Source of the DNA: Candidatus Zixiibacteriota bacterium
GTDB lineage: Bacteria; Zixibacteria; MSB-5A5; JAABVY01
NCBI GenBank assembly: GCA_011056555.1
Contig: DSEQ01000035.1
Location: 103,942 to 167,941 of the forward strand
DNA length: 64,000 nt
Reading direction: 5' to 3'
In this document: positions 54,175 through 61,692 of the stretch, piece after piece
Numbering within the stretch: the first letter of the stretch is position 1
Layout of the letters: every line of letters begins with the position of its first letter
Made by a program: the position numbers and the translations under genes
The notes under the pieces: generated by a model
Database searches by the model: none
Seen by the model: only the letters and a program-made list of their open reading frames with translations
What the model was told of the DNA's origin: nothing

Positions 54175-56082
54175 TTACTTCTTGTCGTCGTCGACCACCT
54201 CGAAGTCAGCATCCACAGCTCCTTCCTCCTGGCCCTGGGCCTGCTGCTGTTCTTCCGGACCGGGCTGACCCTGCTGGCCGGCAGTCTGCTGCTGGTAGAT
54301 CTTAGAGGAAGCGTCATACCAGATCTTCTGCAGATCGTCGGAAGCCGACTTCATCTCAGGAACATTATTATCCTTGATCGCCTTCTTGGTGCGTTCGAGC
54401 GCCGCATTCAGTTTCGATTTCGTATCCTCGTCCAGCTTATCCTCGAACTGCTTGATGTTCTTCTCGGTCTGGTAAGCGATATTATCCGCACTGTTCCGGG
54501 CATCGATCTCTTCCTTACGCTTCTGATCCTCACTTTCATGAGCCTTGGCGTCGTTAACCATCTTCTCGATATCCTGCTCGGTCAGACCTGAAGAAGCCTC
54601 GATTCTGATATTCTGCTCCTTTCCGGTACCTTTATCCTTGGCCGAAACATTCAGGATACCATTGGCGTCGATATCGAAGGTAACCTCGATCTGGGGCACT
54701 CCCCGCGGCGCCGGCGGTATTCCGTCCAGATGGAATCGTCCGATAGTCTTGTTACCGGAAGCCATCGGACGCTCACCCTGAAGCACGTGAACCTCGACCG
54801 AGGTCTGGTTGTCTTCAGCGGTCGAGAATATCTCGGTCTTCTTGGTCGGAATAGTCGTATTTCGTTCGATCAGCCTGGTGAATACTCCGCCCAGGGTCTC
54901 GATTCCGAGTGAGAGCGGGGTAACATCCAGGAGCAGAACGTCCTTGACATCGCCCGTCAGGACTCCACCCTGAATCGCCGCGCCAATAGCAACTACCTCA
55001 TCCGGATTTACACCCTTATGCGGATCCTTGCCGAATAGCTTCTTGACAGTTTCGACAACTTTCGGCATACGGGTCATACCGCCCACCAGCACCACAGCAT
55101 CAATATCTGCTGTAGTCAGCTTGGCGTCTTCAATTGCCGCCTTGCATGGACCCACGGTACGTTCTACCAGGTCTTCCACCATCTGCTCGTACTTGGAGCG
55201 GCTCAAGGTCAGGTTCAGATGCTTGGGACCGCTTTGATCAGCCGTAATGAATGGAAGATTTATGGTCGTCTCCATGGTGGATGACAACTCGATTTTGGCC
55301 TTCTCGGCAGCCTCTTTCAGCCTCTGCACCGCCATCGGATCCTGTGAAAGATCAATACCCTGGTCCTTCTTGAACTCATCCACGAGCCAGTCGATAATCC
55401 TCTTATCGAAATCGTCACCGCCCAGATGTGTATCGCCGTTGGTCGACTTCACTTCAAACACACCATCTCCGATTTCCAGGATGGAGATATCGAAGGTTCC
55501 GCCGCCCAGGTCGTATACCGCTATCTTGGCGTCATTCTTTTTATCCAGGCCGTAGGCCAGCGATGCCGCCGTGGGCTCGTTGATAATACGGAGCACGTTC
55601 AGGCCCGCAATCTTGCCGGCATCCTTGGTGGCCTGGCGCTGGGAATCGTTGAAGTAGGCCGGTACCGTTATAACCGCATCGGTCACCTTCTGGCCCAGGT
55701 ATTCCTCGGCAGTCTTCTTCATTTTGGAAAGCACCATAGCCGAGATTTCCGGCGGAGCATACTGCTTGCCCTCCATCTCAACCATAACTTCGCCGTTGGA
55801 GCCCTCGACTACTTTATATGGATAATTCTTGATTTCACTTGTTACCTCGGCGTATTTACGTCCCATGAAACGCTTGATCGAAAAGACCGTGTTCATGGGG
55901 TTCGTAATGGCCTGACGTTTGGCGACTGTGCCGGTCAGGCGCTCGCCGCCTTTGGATATGGCTACCACCGATGGCGTGGTTCGGCCTCCCTCTGAATTGG
56001 GGATGACCTTGGGCTCTTTGCCCTCCATCACCGCCACACAACTGTTGGTGGTACCAAGATCTATACCTATTACTTTACCCAT
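54175..56082 (-). CDS. dnaK: Chaperone DnaK (Hsp70)
   Basis: The 635-residue Hsp70 has the ATPase domain start [21 protein letters not shown], '[20 protein letters not shown]', '[17 protein letters not shown]' and '[15 protein letters not shown]', then the substrate domain ('[14 protein letters not shown]') and a Gln-rich, acidic tail. The ATG at 56082 is chosen because it starts the family and has GAGGTG upstream; the frame opens three codons earlier at GTG. It lies downstream of hsp20 with a hairpin between. No grpE is in the neighbourhood. Confidence 0.98.
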   Translation of the reverse strand: MGKVIGIDLGTTNSCVAVMEGKEPKVIPNSEGGRTTPSVVAISKGGERLTGTVAKRQAITNPMNTVFSIKRFMGRKYAEVTSEIKNYPYKVVEGSNGEVMVEMEGKQYAPPEISAMVLSKMKKTAEEYLGQKVTDAVITVPAYFNDSQRQATKDAGKIAGLNVLRIINEPTAASLAYGLDKKNDAKIAVYDLGGGTFDISILEIGDGVFEVKSTNGDTHLGGDDFDKRIIDWLVDEFKKDQGIDLSQDPMAVQRLKEAAEKAKIELSSTMETTINLPFITADQSGPKHLNLTLSRSKYEQMVEDLVERTVGPCKAAIEDAKLTTADIDAVVLVGGMTRMPKVVETVKKLFGKDPHKGVNPDEVVAIGAAIQGGVLTGDVKDVLLLDVTPLSLGIETLGGVFTRLIERNTTIPTKKTEIFSTAEDNQTSVEVHVLQGERPMASGNKTIGRFHLDGIPPAPRGVPQIEVTFDIDANGILNVSAKDKGTGKEQNIRIEASSGLTEQDIEKMVNDAKAHESEDQKRKEEIDARNSADNIAYQTEKNIKQFEDKLDEDTKSKLNAALERTKKAIKDNNVPEMKSASDDLQKIWYDASSKIYQQQTAGQQGQPGPEEQQQAQGQEEGAVDADFEVVDDDKK

Positions 56083-56142
56083 TAAAATCACCTCTCTATA
56101 TTTAAACTTTCATTGTTTGTCCAATTTAGTAGATGGGAATAA

Positions 56143-56166
56143 GCCCGCCTCACGGTCGAGGCGGGC
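56143..56166. terminator. GC-rich hairpin between hsp20 and dnaK
   Basis: The stem GCCCGCCTC (56143-56151) / GAGGCGGGC (56158-56166) has a 6-nt loop and lies 47 bp downstream of the hsp20 stop. On the minus strand it is followed by only a short T-poor stretch, so it may attenuate rather than fully stop transcription into dnaK. Confidence 0.6.
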
Positions 56167-56212
56167 TCATTCATCTACACCTTCTATCAGGATTCAGGAG
56201 CACTTAATACTC

Positions 56213-56659
56213 TTATGAAACGGAGATCGGAATCTCCTTGGGCTTCACAGCCTCAGCCTTGGGAAGATCAATCTTCAGCACACCATTCTTGTAGCTGGCC
56301 TTGATCTTTTCGCCCTCGACCGTAGTCGGAAGCGAGAATGACCTTGTGAATGTGCCGTAGGTGCGCTCGATCTGATGATAATTCTTGTCCTTCTCTTCCC
56401 TCATGCCTTTGCGCTCGCCCTTGATGGTCAGGACACTGTCCTCGACCGAAACCTTGATATCGTCCTTCTCCATACCCGGCAGATCAACCTGAACCTCGAT
56501 ATTGTCCTTGTCCTCTACAATATCAACATCCGGGTACCATCCGCCGACATCCTCGGCTCTGCGACGCATCGGGGTGTTGAAGAATGACTCAAAAACCCTG
56601 TTAACCTCATCCTGAATGCTCTCAAGATTCCTGCTCGGTCTCCATCTGATCAGTGTCAT
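56213..56659 (-). CDS. Small heat shock protein, Hsp20/alpha-crystallin family
   Basis: The 148-residue holdase has an N-terminal arm (MTLIRWRPSRNLESIQDEVN), the alpha-crystallin domain (about 43-135: 'WYPDVDIVEDKDNIEVQVDL', 'VLTIKGERK', 'GTFTRSFSLPTTVEGEKIKA', 'YKNGVLKIDLPK') and a C-terminal 'IPISVS' anchor of the I-x-[IV] type. An AGGAGGT site precedes the ATG. It is first in the chaperone island and prevents aggregation before ClpB and DnaK act. Confidence 0.95.
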   Translation of the reverse strand: MTLIRWRPSRNLESIQDEVNRVFESFFNTPMRRRAEDVGGWYPDVDIVEDKDNIEVQVDLPGMEKDDIKVSVEDSVLTIKGERKGMREEKDKNYHQIERTYGTFTRSFSLPTTVEGEKIKASYKNGVLKIDLPKAEAVKPKEIPISVS

Positions 56660-56723
56660 AATAACACCTCCTTGTTTTTTTATTTTTTATATTCAACTTT
56701 TGTTTTTTCACTTTCGTACATTT

Positions 56724-56754
56724 ATAATACAACTATCATGCCAACTTTTTGCAA
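56724..56754 (-). promoter_or_regulatory. Weak promoter-like region of hsp20
   Basis: On the minus strand TTGCAA (56749-56754) and TATTAT (56724-56729) are 19 bp apart, a loose sigma-70 arrangement. The overlapping TGGCATGATAGTTGTA agrees with the sigma-54 consensus at all but two positions (T for the last C of TGGCAC, T for the C of GC). Neither is convincing; no CIRCE element is present. Confidence 0.25.
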
Positions 56755-56817
56755 ACCGCGTAAGTGATTAACATTCAATAAAATAAGTTTTTGGGGGGAA
56801 TTTCAAATAAATCGAAC

Positions 56818-56882
56818 TATGTCAATATGACATAGAGTATGCCAATATTGCATTAACATCTGCCACTATGACATTGTGGCAG
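56818..56882. repeat. Two palindromes after the BamB-like gene
   Basis: CTATGTCAATATGACATAG (56818-56836) and CTGCCAC-N9-GTGGCAG (56860-56882 region) lie between the BamB-like gene's stop and the hsp20 leader. Both contain ATGACAT or TATGTCA cores. They could be operators or 3' stem-loops; no T tract follows. Confidence 0.5.
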
Positions 56883-58034
56883 TCACTTATTGGCAGAGAC
56901 CGGAGATTTCTTGCTGAAGCAATACAGATGTTGATCGAGGGAGGAAACAAAAATATTTCCGTTGAAGTAAATCGGTGAAGATTTTATCTGGTTTTCGGTC
57001 TCATACGAGAAGATCAATTCCCCGCTCAGCTTATCCAGCAGGTATAATTTCCCGTCGCCGCTTGCGATTACTGCCGCATCCTCCATCACCAGCGGTGTCG
57101 AATTGATAATACCATCGGTTTCAAAAGACCAGATTTCAGATCCATTCTCCTTATCCAGACAATACAAATGCTTGTCGTTGGAGCCTGTGAAAACATAATC
57201 GTCATCGATCACGGGAGATGAGATAACATGCCCGTCGGTTTTGAATGACCAGACAAAATTGCCGTTATCGGCCCTGATCGCATAGATTTCGCCGCCAAAA
57301 GTCCCAAAATACACCAGCGTGTCCACAGCGGGCGCAGTCATTATGGCTGAACCCACATCATGAGTCCACAATAATTCCCCCGAGCGGGCATCAAATGCGT
57401 ACAGCTTTTGATCCAGCGATCCCACAAATACTTTTCCATCCTTGACCGCAGGCGCATTCATAATCGGCCCCTCGGTCCGAAATTCCCAGAAAATCTTGCC
57501 TGCATATTTATCCATGCATACGAAACGCCCGGTATAGTCTCCGATGTAGATGCATTTCTCATCAGCAATGATGGGAGAACTTATATCCTTCATCTCTTCC
57601 CTGAAAACATATTTCCCGGTGATCAGATTCAAGCCTGCCAGGTAATTTTTGTCCGGCCCGGTGGCGGCATAGATTACCTTGTTGGAGATCAGCGGGCTTT
57701 CCGAAAGGGGCGACTTGAATTTATAAATGTTGATCCTGTCCCCCGATTCCAGATCAAAGAAATACAGGTAGGAATCCAATGCCGACACAGCCACATAGGA
57801 TTCGGTCGCCACCGGTGATGAATAGCTTCTGGCCTTCAGGCCGGCTTTCCATTTCAGCCCGTTGATATCCGCTCCATAGATTCCTTTCTGGTAATATCCG
57901 TCCAGGCTGTTACGAAACATGCTCCACTCCCGGGGGGCGTTATTGATGTACTTGAACTTCCTGAAAGTCGGCGAACAGGAAATAACCGCGCCGGCCATGC
58001 AAAGCAGTAATATGTAAATGCCGATCTTCTTCAT
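56883..58034 (-). CDS. BamB-like PQQ-repeat beta-propeller lipoprotein
   Basis: The 383-residue lipoprotein (lipobox AVISC) has seven to eight PQQ/propeller blades, each like 'VFVGSLDQKLYAFDARSGEL' and 'LWTHDVGSAIMTAPAV'. The fold matches BamB, the periplasmic propeller of the barrel-assembly machinery, though a generic PQQ-like propeller is equally possible. Its ATG overlaps the stop of the upstream Omp85-type gene (ATGA), so the two products are coupled. The adjacency to a protein with a BamA-like barrel supports an outer-membrane role. Confidence 0.82.
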   Translation of the reverse strand: MKKIGIYILLLCMAGAVISCSPTFRKFKYINNAPREWSMFRNSLDGYYQKGIYGADINGLKWKAGLKARSYSSPVATESYVAVSALDSYLYFFDLESGDRINIYKFKSPLSESPLISNKVIYAATGPDKNYLAGLNLITGKYVFREEMKDISSPIIADEKCIYIGDYTGRFVCMDKYAGKIFWEFRTEGPIMNAPAVKDGKVFVGSLDQKLYAFDARSGELLWTHDVGSAIMTAPAVDTLVYFGTFGGEIYAIRADNGNFVWSFKTDGHVISSPVIDDDYVFTGSNDKHLYCLDKENGSEIWSFETDGIINSTPLVMEDAAVIASGDGKLYLLDKLSGELIFSYETENQIKSSPIYFNGNIFVSSLDQHLYCFSKKSPVSANK

Positions 58035-60820
58035 CAGAAATTCCACCCGAACCAGAAGTCAAAATCCCAGCTGGGAGAGATCTTCTCAAAATCAGTTGTC
58101 CTCGTAAAATCGAACCTCAGCACCAGGAAATATCCCAGCGCCACACGCGCGCCCAGGCCGAATGCGCCATAGAGCTGGTCGAACTCATCCCCCCAGGCCG
58201 AACCCACATCGGCAAAGATCGCCCCGCGAATCCCGGTGAATCCGATTGCCCCTACAGGCAGGCCGATATGCAGCCTGTTGATGAGCGGGAAACGAAGCTC
58301 GTTGGAAAGCAGGAAAATATTCCTCTTGTACCACTCCCTGTGGTCGAATCCGCGCAGGCTCCAGCTTCCGCCGAAATACAGCCTCTGGGGCTCCTTGCCC
58401 CCGGAGGTATAGTACCAGGCCCGGGTCGCAAAAGCGGAGTACTTGCCCAGCCGGAAGTATTTGCGCAGGTCCACCATGAACAGGCGGTTAAAAGCGCTGC
58501 TGCTCTTTAAGTCATAGGAAAAACCGGCAGTTATAATATACCTTGAACCATCAAGCGGACCGGTATAATCCCAGATCGAATTATCCTTGACATACGACAG
58601 ATAGAGCGTGGTCAGGACGGCATTCCGAAATGTACCGGGAAAGAAGAGCTCCTTTTCCGACTTGCGCACAAATAACCTTGTCTCGAAACGCTTGAACTTG
58701 CTGAAAGGATAGCTGATACTGCCCATACCGCCGTATATGCGCTCGGCAAAAAGGCCCTCGGCCGGATCATCATATTCGTCATAAAAATGATACAGCCCAT
58801 AAGCATAATTAAGCCTGTGCTCGGTATTCAAATAGGTGGCGGCGACATTGAAAGATGAAAAGAAACTTGACCTTTCCTGGGCCGTGTTGAACACCAGGAA
58901 ATGATAGCGGCTGTTGCCCAGCATGTCGGAAAGTCCCACCTGCACTCCTCCGGCGGAACCGTAGACGACATCATAGGCGACCGCCGACTGCGCGATATCG
59001 AGGGAGTAATCGGTTTCATATTCAACGATGCCCGAGATAAAATGCCCCGAAACTGTCTCCGGCTCCCAGCTGGCATATACAGGCTGCTCGCGCTCAAAGG
59101 GACGCATCAGGGAATCCTCAAACGGCATAGTATAAATCTGGAAGCCATACTCCTGGAAGGCCGAGAAAACGATCAGGCTGTCGTTGGGCGAAAACCTGGG
59201 ATCGAAACAGCCGGTCAGCGTATTTCCGATCTTGTACATAGCTCCGCTCGAATCGATGGCATGAATATTGGTCCTGCCGCCCCGGTCGGAGCTGAACAGC
59301 AGCCATTTTCCATCGGATGAATAGCTGGGGGAGAGATCATTATGCTTCCCGAAGGTTATCTGGGTCACTGCTTTTGTTTCGAGGTCAAGCTCGAATATAT
59401 TTGTATATCCATCTTCGCCGTAAGCTCCCCGGTCCGATACAAAAGCCAGCTTGCTGCCATCAGGATGGAATGCCGGATTACGGTCATTGTAGAAATCATT
59501 GGTACAACGCTCCAGACGGTCGCGGCTCACATCGTAGATATATAAATCAAAGCGTCCGTCCTTCCTTGCGCCGGCAAAGGCCACCCTGCTGCCGTCAGCG
59601 GAAATGGAGGGCGAAACAACTGAAATTAGCCCCTCGAATTTCCTGGTTCTCTCCACGTCTCCGGATTCCAGGTCCAGAAAATACAGGGCGTCGCGGTCAT
59701 GGTTTCTGGAGGCAAATACTAACTCGCCCAGCCTGTTGGCGGAGATCGAGGAGCGCATCAGATGAAGTGATTCAAATTTGGAGGAGCGCTCGCCCTTCAA
59801 CACCACCTTCTCCTCGGACTTTCTCCCGTTCAATGCGCGCTTGTAAATACCGGAATACCCGAGCTGATTGGCCTTATAAACCAGTTCCTGCACTATTCCT
59901 GTATCGGTGTGATACTCCGCGATAATCGGCTTGACAAAAAATCCCCGCTCGCTCTGGAGCTCGGAAAAGCGCTCGGGATAGTCGGATTCCGCCAGAGTCG
60001 GGAAATAGGTCTTCTTCAAATGATACTGCCAGTCCCGGAAAATGTCCTTGAGCTCCCTTCCGGTCGTGTAGCTCACCACCCGTTCAAAGGATTTATGCTT
60101 CCACCAGTTTTCGAAGATAAGCAGCAGCTTATCTTCCCCGTAGCGTTCCGCTATGAACTTGCAGAGTGATTCGCCCACCTTGTACATCAGGAATGTGCCG
60201 GATATTGCGTAGATATTGTCATAGTCAATGAAGCTGCCGGAGATCATCAAATCGGCGATCATCATATCCGCCTCGGAGCTCCAGGGCCGCGACCAGTATT
60301 CGGCTATGCCCTCGGTGAACCATAACGGCGGACCGTAAAGGGTCAGCTTCTTGTGATCCCGCAGAACAGAGCCCAGCTTGGAATATGTAAAGACGTGCAC
60401 AAGCTCGTGCTGCACCACTCTCAGGAACTCATAAATCGATCCGTCAAAGGGCACCACCATACGGCCCTTGTAAAACTCGGTAAAACCGGCCACGTTCTCG
60501 GGCAGTATCTGGGGTATTACATTCGTCTGCGTAAAGTAATTCGGCGATGAATATATAATAAGGGGCGTTTTCTTAAAAATATGATGATTGAATTTATTCT
60601 CCAGAAAATCGTAGCTGTCTTCTACATAATAGGCGGTTATCTCCGCCAACCACCTGGCCTGGTCGTGAAAATAGACCTTGAAATGATCCGTCTCCAGTAT
60701 GCTCCAGTCGAAGGTCTCATAGTTGACCTTGTTCTTTCCGAAATAGAACTGGGCCGAAAGAACGCCCGGCATTGCCATAAGGATGACTGTTATGACAATA
60801 ATTGATTTTCTAAAATTCAA
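58034..60820 (-). CDS. Gluzincin-TolB propeller-Omp85 barrel fusion protein
   Basis: The 928-residue protein has a signal peptide (to about 23). A peptidase_MA-like zincin domain follows with HELVH (His138, Glu139, His142) and the third ligand region 'WFTEGIAEYWSRPW' (Glu170). A six-bladed TolB/WD40-like propeller spans about 300-590 ('SPSISADGSRVAFAGARKDG', 'NPAFHPDGSKLAFVSDRG', 'FSPNDSLIVFSAF'). The C-terminal third is a BamA/TamA-type (bacterial surface antigen) barrel with 'RLYFGGSWSLRGFDHREWYK' and a terminal aromatic (FDFWFGWNF). This combines a metalloprotease, a propeller and an outer-membrane barrel in one chain. I have no name for it. It is coupled to the downstream BamB-like gene. 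Confidence 0.88.
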   Translation of the reverse strand: MNFRKSIIVITVILMAMPGVLSAQFYFGKNKVNYETFDWSILETDHFKVYFHDQARWLAEITAYYVEDSYDFLENKFNHHIFKKTPLIIYSSPNYFTQTNVIPQILPENVAGFTEFYKGRMVVPFDGSIYEFLRVVQHELVHVFTYSKLGSVLRDHKKLTLYGPPLWFTEGIAEYWSRPWSSEADMMIADLMISGSFIDYDNIYAISGTFLMYKVGESLCKFIAERYGEDKLLLIFENWWKHKSFERVVSYTTGRELKDIFRDWQYHLKKTYFPTLAESDYPERFSELQSERGFFVKPIIAEYHTDTGIVQELVYKANQLGYSGIYKRALNGRKSEEKVVLKGERSSKFESLHLMRSSISANRLGELVFASRNHDRDALYFLDLESGDVERTRKFEGLISVVSPSISADGSRVAFAGARKDGRFDLYIYDVSRDRLERCTNDFYNDRNPAFHPDGSKLAFVSDRGAYGEDGYTNIFELDLETKAVTQITFGKHNDLSPSYSSDGKWLLFSSDRGGRTNIHAIDSSGAMYKIGNTLTGCFDPRFSPNDSLIVFSAFQEYGFQIYTMPFEDSLMRPFEREQPVYASWEPETVSGHFISGIVEYETDYSLDIAQSAVAYDVVYGSAGGVQVGLSDMLGNSRYHFLVFNTAQERSSFFSSFNVAATYLNTEHRLNYAYGLYHFYDEYDDPAEGLFAERIYGGMGSISYPFSKFKRFETRLFVRKSEKELFFPGTFRNAVLTTLYLSYVKDNSIWDYTGPLDGSRYIITAGFSYDLKSSSAFNRLFMVDLRKYFRLGKYSAFATRAWYYTSGGKEPQRLYFGGSWSLRGFDHREWYKRNIFLLSNELRFPLINRLHIGLPVGAIGFTGIRGAIFADVGSAWGDEFDQLYGAFGLGARVALGYFLVLRFDFTRTTDFEKISPSWDFDFWFGWNF

Positions 60821-61692
60821 AATAAATCCTGCTTCTTAATAGTTCACCTGATGATCGAGCCTGGACTTACTCGGCCTCCGCCGGGAGTTTTCCGGGAAGG
60901 TATCTTCTTTAAGGTCGAGAGGATATTTAACTGTTTGAAAAAAAGCCAGAATTTGTCTCGCACAGGACGGGCCGCAAACGGAATCATCCGTGCCGGTACC
61001 TCCAATTTCCGCCTCCGGGCATCTGCCGCTCTGCCCGGAAAATTATCATCACCCATGTTAATATACGAAACCTCGGCCCCGGGCCGCAACTCTCGATCGA
61101 AATTAAGGTGAGAGATAAGCACGGCGCAAGCCTTTTCCACTTTATTTTTTTCGGTAGCCAGGATCGTCTCCTTGAAATGCACGGATCTGTTTCGGAAACG
61201 GGACCTTCTAACGATTTTATCGCTTCCGCTTCGGCATTGTTCCCGTGAATCAGGATAATAATTATCAATTTACAGCATTTACCGCCAGCAACCGCTCTTT
61301 TCACCAGCTGAAGAGCATCTTTCCAGCGCCTTTACCCTTGAACCGAAAGAGCCATTTTTCCTTTGACGAAACGACCGCATGAAACGTCAAAAAATCATAC
61401 CCCGGTAATTAACTCGGCCTCGCATCGGGCATAGCGATCACTATTGTTATCTTCGGAATATTGCACTGATTTTTGTAGGGGTTCCGTAAATATCAGAGGC
61501 GCCGGAGGTTACACGCGTACGGCAAAAAATAGTCGCCATCCCGGCATTTCTGTCGGGATGGCGTTCAACCTTTTGATGGTTTTAATAAGAGCGGGTAGCC
61601 CACTTTTTCCCGCTCTTATCATTTGTATAATGACTCTGACTGAGAGAGCGGATTTTTTCCCGCTCCCTCATCTTCACTTAATCAAATCCAGA
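60821..61692. other. Gene-poor region with hairpins
   Basis: In these 872 bp I see no gene I would defend. The minus-strand frames at 60844-61182 and 60984-61304 overlap each other in different frames and match no family; they may be a decayed gene. Hairpins are at 61534-61563 (10-bp perfect stem CGCCATCCCG/CGGGATGGCG), 61585-61619 (11-bp perfect stem ATAAGAGCGGG/CCCGCTCTTAT) and 61642-61669 (GAGAGAGCGG/CCGCTCCCTC). The last two share an AGAGCGG...CCGCTC core and lie just after the end of the Cys-rich gene, for which they may act as terminators. Confidence 0.55.

Noticed and set aside
54013..54591. 192-codon plus-strand frame with hydrophobic segments
   Set aside because: It starts in the palindrome region and runs antisense to the 3' end of dnaK; the Leu-rich look comes from the reversed Gln/Lys/Glu-rich tail.
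56092..56212. CIRCE/HrcA operator upstream of dnaK
   Set aside because: No TTAGCACTC-N9-GAGTGCTAA-like sequence is present; only a GC-rich hairpin is seen.
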